Shown here piece by piece: positions 20,980 through 30,727 of a DNA stretch of 64,000 bases (position 1 is the first letter of the stretch; the number at the start of each line of letters is the position of its first letter). Source of the DNA: Hirsutella rhossiliensis (Eukaryota; Ascomycota; Sordariomycetes; Hypocreales; Ophiocordycipitaceae); contig NW_025408671.1 of assembly GCF_020360975.1 (NCBI RefSeq), forward strand, positions 3,100,001 to 3,164,000. The letters run 5' to 3'. The translations under genes were made by a program, and so were the position numbers. The notes beneath the pieces were generated by a model. It was not told the DNA's origin, searched no databases, and worked only from the letters and a program-made list of their open reading frames with translations.

Positions 20980-23683
20980 GCTCCAGAACACAATCCTCCT
21001 TCCCTTTGCCCCATTTCGCTCGCGGACCGGTCACTGCTGGGCAGTTTGGCCGTGATTCCCCTTCTTCGTGACATGGCATGGCATGCCCGCGGAGGAGATG
21101 ATTCGCATATCCCTGTCGCAGATTCACCCACGTTCTCGGACACACCAGGGCCGCAAACCGGAGCAAACCCACAACTAGAACATAGTAGGGCGCTAGAAGT
21201 TTTGATGAATCCCCAAAGTCCTGCTCGGAATTCGGGAGAATATCGAAGCCTTGGAGGCTTGTTTTTTGCCTCGGGTTGATTTTCTGATGAGAAATCTCCA
21301 CAAGGATCCGAACGCCGAAGGTGGTCCGCAATGGGGCCCTTAGACAATGCAACAGTTTCGTGCCCAGTATCGTGATGCCCAAGTTCGGTCATCCACAATG
21401 GGCCTGGAGCTTGTTGGTGGCGAGCGCGCGACTCCGCTCTTCTCGCAGATATGATGTGGTGAATGCAGTCGGTGTAGGCCGCAGCAACCCCAAATCGTCT
21501 TTGAGATGCTTCGACATGATCGTATTACACTCTAGAGCTATCCACGCCTGATTGAATGTCGTTGCTGTATTTTGCTGACGTGCCTGTATTGTATCGACTG
21601 TCTTCTGGTTCATCCCATGCCTCCATAGCCACCCACTGCCTTGTATTTGGGGCATATTCTACTTTCCAGCAGCATCGCTATTTGCCGACGCCCAAACCTC
21701 TACTCGCCGTATGCGAACACAATGCGCCACGCCCGGCTGGATATATCTTGCCGTTTGACTGCATATCCGTGTTTTAACCAAGCACACATCAGCCTCCGAT
21801 CCCACTGTTTTCAAGCCTTAGCATGGATATGGTAGCGAACACTCATTTATACGCGTCTTCTGCTCTTGCCCTCTCCCTCTCCCTCTTCTCTTTTTGAGCA
21901 TAAAACTCTTAATGCTCTTACGCTGCCGCCCTGTCGTTGCACTGGCAGCGTCTCATACGCTCGGCGAAAAAAGAAACCTAGTTTACATGACGACTGCCTG
22001 CTGTCGCAGACTCCAACAGCGTCTCGTGTGGGGAAGCCGTGGGCGTCATGTGCTGTGAGGAGCCTTGTAGTTATGTGACAGCCTAGACCTGCCCGAGCCG
22101 GATAATAATTGCTTCGTCTGTCACCGGTTGATAGCTTACTGGGCTGCCTCCGGTTCGATTACATTGCGGGCGGGTGACGGCCGGACCCGATATAACGGAG
22201 TCCACTACGTCGGGCGTGACAGCTAGAGCCTGTCGTTACGAGCATCCCATCCATTGCCTTCAGTTTTCTCGGCTTCCATGCCTATAGCAGTGACGTGGTT
22301 GGCAACACGGTCTGCATTTCGGTAGCGTCTTGGGAACTTGGGAACACCAGCCGCATAGCCGCCGCTGCACTGTCAAGGCTCACCGGTGAAGAACCGAGCC
22401 GAGACATACGAGTTGGGTCAGTTCCGGAACCTCCCTTTTTTGTCGCGTGCGACGGACCATGGGTCCGAAGAGCGATTCATTCGGTTTACCTGCGGCGAGA
22501 TACCGAGCTGGTTTGTACCTCCCGGCCGACCTGGCTATAAGCGTATTGGTGAGGCTTTTTGCTACCGTTTGATTGATTTTCAAGCATGCGCTGGATTATG
22601 CAACGCTGGGTGAGGCTAAGATTTGGCGCCACCGTGGTCGAGATGTGTCTCATCTGGGCATGGCAGCCAGTTCTCCTATCGCGGCGTCCATCCGTCATGG
22701 AACTACGGAGTAGACTCCGACGGACAAGTAATAGTATATTAAGCTCGGGACCGTCGTAGCGGAATAGTCAGTCGCTATAACATCTTACGCCGAACTTGTC
22801 GAGTCCAAGCCGCAGCTCCACAACACGTTCCGAGAGCACATCTTCAAGACCATCGGCGAGTACTATAGCATCGTTGCTGATGGCCACGACGTTGCTGCCG
22901 AGGCCTATCCGGACATGGCCTTTTCGATAAAAGATTAGGTGCCTGGAACGACGACGAAGCTTTAGTATTGCTTAGAGCTTGGCTGGTGCGCCATGAGGCG
23001 GTTGTTGAGTAGCCGGCGAGCTGTATTCTTCTCGCGCGTGCGAGATACCATCCAAAAAGCTAGGTTCGCATCGCACTCACTTAAATACGGAAAGATTAGT
23101 GTAATATGGCCCAATGTAAGGCATTGCATTTAGAGATAGAAAAAGAGAAGAGTATTGCTACAAGTGTTGCTGTTCAATAGACACTTTTCTCCTATCCGTA
23201 TAGACACTCTCCTCACAGCAGCTAACGTCGACGCCTATACCGCGCGTTCCCTTGAAAAAAGGGGCCTCGTAAGGAAAAAACAAACTCTATAAACATGCTC
23301 AATTCAAACTCGTAACGTATTTCTGTTTCGCACGCGTTCCTCTTCCTCTTCTTAGGGCCGCCTGCATAACGCCGGGGAGGTAAGCGATACGAATAACGCG
23401 AAAGCTCGGCGCCTAGGTGCACATGTTGGTTTGGCCTCGGTGGAGGAGCTCGCTCTTCACACGGTCCTAGTCTTAGATGCTTATTAGTGAGCGATCGGCG
23501 CGTGCGGCAGTCCATTCCACCATTCCTCGACGCAAAACCAACCGGGCTTGCGGACCCCTGGTTCTCGAGTCACCAGAAGGGCCAAGCCAGTTTTCGACAC
23601 AGCATGTCGTCGACAGCTTTCTATTGGACGGGTGCCAGCCCGACTGTGCTGCAGACCCTGCCCTTCAGGATCCAATACCACAG
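20980..23683. other. Gene-poor region between the aminopeptidase and helicase genes
   Basis: About 2.7 kb with lower GC than flanking genes and no supportable intact gene. The first few hundred bases are 3' flank. One coding-looking fragment (22768-22938) is listed separately. The segment 23040-23350 is relatively AT-rich. It could hold decayed mobile DNA, but I found no terminal repeats. Confidence 0.5.
22768..22938 (+). pseudogene. Coding-like fragment of unknown origin
   Basis: A 56-codon open stretch ending in TAG with no ATG. Its composition is protein-like (for example SYAELVESKPQLHNTF and AAEAYPDMAFSIKD) and clearly differs from the flanking non-coding DNA. Upstream it is bounded by a stop, with no convincing exon to join. 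It may be a gene relic or the last exon of an unseen gene. I do not recognise the family. Confidence 0.25.
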
Positions 23684-26600
23684 CTATTCTTCCTCAATCT
23701 CCGCCTGCATTTGAAATTCTGCATAGGTAAAGAGTCAGTGAGGCTCTGCGTCAGTTAGGCATGGCAGTTCCTCTGCAGTCTGCACTTACGCCAAAGCCTG
23801 TTGGCCGCCGTGGAAATCACCTCGGCCTTGGCAAGCAGCTTCTCCTCCAGCTTCTCGTCGTTGCGCCCCTTCAAGCGAATCTTGTTGGGCTGAGCCTTGC
23901 GTAAAAGTCAGCATCCAAGAGGCTTCGTGGCATGCATCGTTTCCTACCTGCATCAAAACAGGCAGCAACTCTTTCGGGTCTGCATTTGCTACCGATGCGA
24001 CACTGCGATAGCCGCTTTCCCAAAAGACTCTGCTGTAGGCAATGTCAGCGCTCTGTCTCCCACGGAGCTCGGCAAGCGACCTACGCCGTGCGGCTTTTGA
24101 TGAAAGGAATCTTTGTCAAGGCCAAGAGATCGGTCCTAGCGCCCGCCATCAACCTGTCGGAAAAATGGTCGAGTGCTGCCGACATGACACTACAGCCGCC
24201 GTCAGCCACTCACGCGTCTAGACAATGGCCATCCACAGGCCGTCTTACCCCCATCCCATCTTTTCGCAAAACTTGATCATGCCCGCGGCGAAGCCTTGAC
24301 AAGTCTGCGAGAGGGTCTGCACAGTGCCACGCGGCATGTCGTATTTGCGGGAGACGACGTGGATCGGCATCTCGTTGCACAGATCCCGCAGCTGGAATGC
24401 GAGATAGAACCGACGGTAGACCCGGGCCAGGTTCTTCTCCTCTTGCGTGTTTTCCCTCAACGAGGCCCCGTGGCCTCTGTAGATACACTCAGTCTGTGGC
24501 CGAGCGAGGCGGTGTCGCCATGGGACAACTTACAGTCTGAGAATTGCCGTGGGTTTGATCCCGAGAAAGCTGAGCACGCGCAGTCCACTTTCGTCCAGGA
24601 GCTCCATCTCGTTGCGGAAAACTTGCCAATTGACGGTGACGCCAAAGTCTTGGACGGGGGTAAAGACATACAAAATGTGCATCTCGCCGTCCATGACAAA
24701 AGCCCGGAGTGCTTTGGAGAGCTCCTTATAAACGAAAACCCCATCATCAGGATCGACTGCTGAGGCTACAATAGCATTGCCTAGCCGCGTTGGCACGAAG
24801 TTACCCAGATTGTCGCTGGTGGCGAGGCCGATGCTCTGCAGCTCCTCCAGGCTCGACTCGGTGCGGTCACGCACAAATTCTGGGCTCTGCGAGTGGCTCA
24901 GCAGGGACTTGGTAAAGTAATCGTGGATAGATTCTCGACTCGTTGCCAAGCGAATAGATATGACCTCCAAGAGTGCCCTTCATGCCACGTCAGTGACTGC
25001 AGGAAGCTCGAGTCCGTACCTCACGTACCGCTGGAGGCGCCTGTTCTCGGTGTTGAGGCAGCTTGAAACATTTGGGATCTCGGCATGCATAAGCTCCAGG
25101 ATGGGCTCCAGGTCCGCTTCGCGACAGCAGAGATATGTTTCGCCGACTGGGGACTTGCCTTGTCGACCAGCACGGCCTCTCATCTGTCTCAGCATTGCTG
25201 GGCCGACAAGCTCCCGGCCCATGCGGGCGTTGTGCAGAATGACTCTCCTCGCGGGACTGCCAACTGTCAGAATGGGCCACCTCGGCGGCGTGCGCCGTTG
25301 CTCACAGATTGATGCCAGCAGCCAAGCTACATGTGGCAACGCAGACGAGGATAGTCCCGGCGTCGTATGCAGCGGCCACGAGGTCTCGTTCCTCGCTGGT
25401 CAAGCCGGCCTGAACATTCAGCCCGTATTCCCGGTGTGATCAAGGTGGTTGAATTGCAGACGTACATCTGAATCCGAGTGAGCCCACGATGGTCCAAGGA
25501 AATGGGAACCAGTCATGCAGTTAGAGCCTTACGATGAAACGCAACTCCGTGTCGAACGGTTTCTTCGAGAACAGGGTCAACTCCAGTGCTCAGACTGCGC
25601 AAGTCTCCGAGCAAGTCCTTCCTCTTCTCAACCAGGTCAGGACTGAGCACATCAGGCTCAGGCATGACGCGGCTGATCCAGCGGGCGTCTGCCTCACAAA
25701 CGCCCCGGCTGCCGGCGAATACCAGGGCACCAAAGCCCGATGAGGCGGTCTCGTGAGCAAGTGCAACTACTGCGTTGAGCACAGGATCGGTAAACTCCTT
25801 GTGAGCTGAGCTCTGGATCCTCCTGATGGGAGCCATTCGGCCCGCTGCAAAGCCATGTCCTCCCGGAGGTGCCGATGAGCCGGGCATGTTGCGCCCGAGC
25901 CCAGCTGGAAACACCTTGCCGTCATATACAAGATGCTCCTCGATGGGTACAGGCCTGTACCGTGTCTCGTAGCAATGGGCATCGAGCCATTCCGCCATAA
26001 GGTTCATATTCTACAAAATAAGCTTTCGGCGAGCACAGGGGGCGGCCGGGGGCATTGCAACTCACGGGTAGCGTAGCACTCATGCCTATGATCTGGATGG
26101 GCTGATCAAGGCTCAGCAACTTGGTAGCTATGAGTTCCAGGAGATAGCCGCGATGGTCATCATCCACCATGTGCAGCTCATCCAGCACCACGGCTCGGAG
26201 TTTGGAGATTGAGCAATCATCGATGGCCGTGTTGATAAGAGTGTTTGCCTTTGTCATGCGTCAGTAAAGGATGGCTAACCGACGTAGCCTGTGGACAGAC
26301 CTTTTCCATTGTGCAGACACCGATCTCGAAATCATCCCAGGTCGCCCTGACCTTTCCACCTCCGAAGAAGCCTACGACCCGAATAGCATCCTGATCTGTG
26401 CGGCGGCGCCATGGACCACGACGGTTCTGTGTACCTAATGGGCCGGCGGGGGCCTGAAGGCGGTGGACAACGTTTCGCAGCCAGCGGACCTTTTCCTGGA
26501 CAAGAGCAACGTATGGGAGAACGAGGAGAGCCTTGACGCCCGGCTCCTCTATAACTCGCTTCAGCATCAGCACTGGGCCGCAGTCAGCAGTCTGGAGGGC

Positions 26601-27165
26601 CAGGCCAATCAGGGAGCTACAGCGCACAATCTGCGACCAAGGATTTACCGCCGCCGGTTGGGGCACAGTAGACCAGATTCTTCTGCCCATCGAGGAGCCC
26701 GGGACCTTTGAGGCAGTTTCGCTGCCAGGGGTAGATTTGCTTGATGCCCAAGGAGGCAAAATTGGTTACGAGCTGAGGCGGGAGGTCGTAGAAGGGATGG
26801 GCGAGGTCCAGCTCTGGATCTCGAGATGACGTTGGGGTGGCGGCGATGAACTTTCGTTGCGAGTACTCTGACACGGCCACAGCATCGCTTAGATGGATGA
26901 TGCTGCTGGCGGCAAGGCGCGCAGGGGTAGCAGGCAAGCTGATGGCGCGCTGGAATTGCACGGCGCCATGGGAGGGATTGCTGTGGGACAGAGCATCGCC
27001 GTCGTTGTTTGACCAGCTCCTCTTGTGACCAGCAACAGAGGATGGGGCGAGTGAAGCCTGTCGCCGCTCCTGAGCCTGCTGCAGACTGGTCTTGTGCAAG
27101 AGGCCCTGCATGCTCTTCATGATGAGCGGTGGAGCGACGAGGATTGGGGTGTCAGGCGCATGCAC
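23684..27165 (-). CDS. HELQ: HELQ / Pol-theta-type superfamily 2 DNA helicase
   Basis: Nuclear 3'-5' DNA helicase of the HELQ/mus301 group, acting in crosslink and double-strand break repair in relatives. Hand-built exons: 27165-26628, 26572-26301, 26248-26066, 26010-25533, 25467-25466, 25409-25306, 25256-25029, 24977-24534, 24476-24249, 24189-24085, 24032-23948, 23895-23790 and 23718-23684. Every phase matches; the product is 935 aa. Motifs in order: YPWQRNCL, Walker A APTGGGKS, VLPYVALVQEK, VVGFFGGGKVRATW, motif II DELHMVD, MSATLP, HHAGLTSEERD, SLAAGINLPARRVIL and motif VI QMRGRAGRQGK. The winged-helix, ratchet and HhH-like end follow (RGTVQTLSQTCQGFA, FCEKMGWG). No polymerase domain is present, so it is HELQ-like rather than full POLQ. 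Exon 5 is only 2 nt. The first ATG is provisional because the N-terminus is poorly conserved. Confidence 0.9.
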
Positions 27166-27714
27166 GAGCTAGAAATGAACGTGTTTAGATGTGCACCAAT
27201 GTCTCTCCCACCTTCTCTCCCATTCTTTCTCTTGTCGATGTTCTCCCGGTGATTTTCTCGTCAGGCATCTCGCCGCCGCATCGCTGGTTGACGGGGGGTG
27301 GAGGAAGAACGGGGCCGACTGTAGGTTGGATTGAAGCCGTATTGGTCGTGCCAGCGCCCGCTTGGGGTCGGACGGATCGAACGGAGGCACTGTGCGAAGA
27401 GGACACTTGCAACGCAGCGTGGGGATGTCCACGCACGATACAGTAGAAGAAACGGCCGCACAGTGCTCGTGCCGTTGAGTTTTATTAACCTCTCGCGCCT
27501 GGGGCCGATGGCGTAGCTGAATACGTCAGTGGCTCGAGGCGTGATGTCACGTGACGGAAATCTCAATCGTTTCGTCTCCCAAGACGGCTAGAAGCCCCAT
27601 GTACTGCGCCGTACCAGCTACTTTGTACAAGGTCTCTGCACACATGTCTGGATGTGTGCGTGCTCGAAATGCGGGAGCGAGACAATAGGCACAGAGCCAC
27701 TTAATAAACGCGGG
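27166..27714. other. 5' flank of the helicase gene up to the transposon
   Basis: About 550 bp of upstream DNA. Minus-strand open frames exist but show no conserved motif and no obvious splice into the helicase. An unrecognised 5' exon cannot be excluded. Confidence 0.4.
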
Positions 27715-27724
27715 GCGTTCCTGG
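27715..27724 (+). repeat. Target site duplication, left copy (MULE)
   Basis: GCGTTCCTGG directly precedes the left terminal inverted repeat and is identical to 30718-30727. Ten bases fits the 8-11 bp duplications made by Mutator-like transposases. Confidence 0.9.
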
Positions 27725-27796
27725 GGGAGCCAATAGAGGCGCGGGGGTCCGCGCCTTTAAAGTCGGCGCGGACGTCCGCGCCTGTTTTGTAAGCCC
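27725..27796 (+). repeat. MULE left terminal inverted repeat
   Basis: 72 bp, identical to the reverse complement of 30646-30717 except at one position (T here where the right copy's complement has A, at 27787). It contains an imperfect palindrome at 27738-27755 and a perfect 18-bp palindrome at 27765-27782, separated by TTTAAA plus a few bases. Confidence 0.95.
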
Positions 27797-27956
27797 AGCC
27801 GGAAGATAGTCGGGCCCGCCTCCGGCCCCGACCTGTCCTCTCCTTTCTCTCGCCCTCCGTACTGTGGCAAGCATATCACGACCATATCCACGGAGGGTCA
27901 GCGCGCCGCCATTGCGGCCCAATTTATCCGCCGCCCCTTACGCAGAGTAGGCCAAT

Positions 27957-30435
27957 ATGGAGCTTACTGAATTCCCTGACGATTGCCTTCCTCCTGAGGG
28001 TCAATTCGACTCGCGAGAGTCCTTCTTGTCTCAATTAATGCGTGGGCAGCTCCAAGAGGCTATGCCTTCACCACAGGCAAGTCCACGAGAGACCCGCGGT
28101 CCGGAAGACGCACAGTCACATTTGCCTGTGATCGTGGAGGTAGACCAGGGGCTCATACAAGCAAGGACCAGAAGCCAGCTGAACGGCAACGGTCTACAAG
28201 CTCCCGTATCACTGGATGCCAGTTTTCCATCAATGCGAAAGAGAGCCTTGATAAGTCGTACTGGTATATCAGGCATCGCCCAGGCGAGGAGAAGTCGGTC
28301 CACAACCATGAGCCCAGTCTGCACATTACAGCACATCCAGCTCATCGTGCCCTCTCCTCAACTGACCAGTCAGCTATTGGGAACCTCGCAAGCGCCGGCA
28401 TAGCACCAAAGGATATCCGGACATATATGCGCCAGAGCTCTCAGACTGCTCAAGGAGCGACACAGCAAGACATATATAACTGTATCGCACAGCGCAGACG
28501 AGAGCTTCTTGCTGGGCAGAGCACAATGCATGCCCTTGCCAATGAGCTTGACAACGAGGGGTTCCAAACCCGCATACAGCTTGACCATGACGGCCGAGTC
28601 ACAGCGGTCTTATTCGCACACCCGGCGTCACTAGAATACCTCAACGCATACCCAGAATTACTACTTCTAGACTGCACATACAAGACGAACAAATATAAGA
28701 TGCCACTGCTCGATATGATCGGCGTTGATGCCTGCCAACGGTCATTCTGTATTGCCTTTGCCTTTCTCAGTGGTGAAGATGAAGATGACTACATCTGGGC
28801 ACTGGACCAACTCCAATCGATATACGAGTTATATGACATTCGCCAGCCATCCGTTATCCTTACAGATCGTTGCCTTGCCTGCATGAACGCAATTTCCCGG
28901 TGCTTTCCTGCGTCAAGGTCTCTGCTCTGCATCTGGCATGCGAACAAGGCGGTGCTTAGCTATTGCAAACCAGCATTCGACCGTGAGGATGAGAACTCTA
29001 ACAGTGATGAGAAATGGGTTGAGTTCTTTGGGTATTGGCACTCAATCGTGAGCTCGAGAGATGAGGAGACATTCGATCAACAAGTTGAAGAGCTGGAGAA
29101 GCGCTTTGTACCACGATACGTCAAGGAGGTTAGCTACATACGGGAAACCTGGTTGGACCCGTATAAGGAAAAGCTCGTCAAGGCCTGGGTTGATCAATAT
29201 GCTCATTTCGGCAATGTGGCTACTTCCCGGTGGAAGGCATCCACGCATTATTGAAGAGCCACCTTAAGAAGTCAACACTAGACCTCTTCGAAGCAACGAG
29301 GGCAATCAAGCAAGCTCTTCTCAACCAACTGGCCGAGCTACAAGCCAACCAAGCCAGGCAGCATATACGGATGCCAATTGAGCTCTCTGGAACCGTATAT
29401 AGCACGGTACGTGGCTGGGTATCACACGAAGCCTTGCGACAGGTTGCAAAGCAACACAAGCGCCTCAACGAGAAAGACATCCCTGCTTGCACAGGCAGCT
29501 TCACCAAGTCTCACGGTCTCCCTTGTGCGCACACATTACAGCCGCTCATAGAGGAAGATCTGCCACTCCGGCCACAACATTTTCATACGCATTGGCGCCT
29601 TCGACGGGATACCAAAGAGATTGGTCAGGTCCTCATAGAGCCTCGTCGGCGATTGGACCAACTTGTCGCCACATCGAGGATAACACAGTCATCCACACAG
29701 CGCGAGCCAAGTGCATTTGAAGCCATAGAGCCAGTTCTACGGCCAAAGGCGCCACCTACATGCAGCAAATGCCACCAGAAAGGGCACATCATGACATCTC
29801 GCAATTGTCCTTTACGCTATAGCGACATACTGCAGCGGGCAGAGGCACGGGCGGCAGAGACTGCAGAGACGGCAGCAATTGCAGCGACTGCACAGACTGC
29901 ACAGACTGCACAAGCAGTAGCAATTTCAGAGACTGCACAGACTGCAGCAGTCATGGAGACAATCACGGTTGCAGTCACTACAGTCTCTACGGTGTCTACA
30001 ATTGCTGCAGTCTCGACAGGAATTGCAGAAGCTACAGAGACTACGGAGAATCTACGATATGATGACCCACGAGCCATCTATCAGAGGTATGTCAGGGCAA
30101 GAGACTCTTGGTATAGAGCACAGCCTCGCGGCAATCTCAAGACCAACCAGGCATACCGAAAGGCAATGGGCTTGCCATTGCGCTACAGCAAGACTGAATA
30201 TGACTGGTGCCTCGACTGGAAGCAAATGTCAAGGAGCTGCGGCTCGAGGAAATGGACCAAGGAAGAGATGATGGCATACCTTGATTGGGATAAGGCAGAA
30301 GAAGAGCGGTTAGATGCCCGGGTGGCCGAGGAAATGCAAGCGCAGCCTTTCTCACGAGAAAGAGGTACTGCAGGTATATGGGCTGACTGCGAGAGAGACT
30401 CGGAGGAACAGCAGGCAAACTATTCCCGCATATAA
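27957..30435 (+). pseudogene. MULE transposase, interrupted by two frame breaks
   Basis: DDE transposase of the Mutator superfamily. The first segment starts at ATG 27957 and runs PPEGQFDSRESFL. Near 28023-28030 the homologous frame moves by minus one and continues as INAWAAPRGYAFTTGKSTR. The FAR1-type zinc domain follows (FACDRGG, GCQFSINAKES, HNHEPS). The catalytic region is open to about 29229, with LLLLDCTYKTNKYKMPLLD, LTDRCLACMNAI and WHANKAVL. At 29229-29231 a second minus-one step follows FGNVATSR, and EGIHALLKSHLKKSTLDLF continues to 30435. The SWIM motif is CTGSFTKSHGLPCAH and the zinc knuckle CSKCHQKGHIMTSRNCP. Between 29860 and 30050 lies a repetitive T/A-rich peptide (AQTAQTAQ). 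No other stop interrupts the three segments, so inactivation looks recent or technical. Confidence 0.88.
29845..30050 (+). repeat. Degenerate ACAGACTGC tandem repeat within the transposase
   Basis: Repeated ACAGACTGC-like units encode alternating Thr/Ala/Gln residues. Clear back-to-back copies are at about 29890-29915, with decayed copies either side. The unit keeps the reading frame. Confidence 0.8.
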
Positions 30436-30507
30436 GTCGTCTGCTAGGACCGGTCTGTATAAGTGCGCCACAGTTGGAAACCACAGCAATTCTAGATTAA
30501 AAAAAAA

Positions 30508-30531
30508 ATTTGAGTCGATTGACACTCAAAT
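30508..30531. repeat. Small hairpin near the MULE 3' end
   Basis: TTTGAG and CTCAAA arms enclose a 10-nt loop directly after an A-run, downstream of the transposase stop. It could act in 3'-end formation, but this is only inferred from position. Confidence 0.4.
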
Positions 30532-30645
30532 TGACGCTGTGGCCGTTGAGTACTTTTGCCGATGTGCGGGGAGATATGTGCAGTAAAACTGGCGCGCCAG
30601 CGCGGTCGCGGCGGGCGCTGTTCGCGGCGCCCACAATGGCCAGCC

Positions 30646-30717
30646 GGGCTTACATAACAGGCGCGGACGTCCGCGCCGACTTTAAAGGCGCGGACCCCCG
30701 CGCCTCTATTGGCTCCC
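30646..30717 (-). repeat. MULE right terminal inverted repeat
   Basis: 72 bp, inverted copy of 27725-27796 with one mismatch. The same two palindromic motifs occur at 30660-30677 (perfect) and 30687-30704 (imperfect). Confidence 0.95.
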
Positions 30718-30727
30718 GCGTTCCTGG
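30718..30727 (+). repeat. Target site duplication, right copy (MULE)
   Basis: GCGTTCCTGG follows the right terminal repeat directly and is identical to 27715-27724. Confidence 0.9.

Larger units (their letters stand above)
27725..30717 (+). mobile_element. Mutator-like (MULE) DNA transposon
   Basis: A 2,993-bp element with sharp boundaries: 72-bp terminal inverted repeats that match at 71 positions, flanked by a perfect 10-bp direct repeat. It carries one plus-strand transposase gene with a FAR1-like DNA-binding domain, a MULE catalytic domain, a SWIM finger and a zinc knuckle. The reading frame is broken at two places by apparent single-base losses, so this copy is probably non-autonomous unless the breaks are sequencing errors. 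It lies about 560 bp upstream of the HELQ-like start codon. Confidence 0.93.

Noticed and set aside
19531..20991. 486-codon minus-strand open frame
   Set aside because: Antisense of the aminopeptidase-like gene, which has ordered catalytic motifs; the antisense product has none.
25513..25540. Helicase gene treated as a frameshifted pseudogene
   Set aside because: The frame problem is fully solved by two canonical introns flanking a 2-nt exon, and all other exons are intact with matching phases.
27261..27566. Possible 5' exon of the HELQ-like gene
   Set aside because: An open frame exists, but I found no conserved residues and no clear donor/acceptor pair that keeps frame with the exon starting at 27165.
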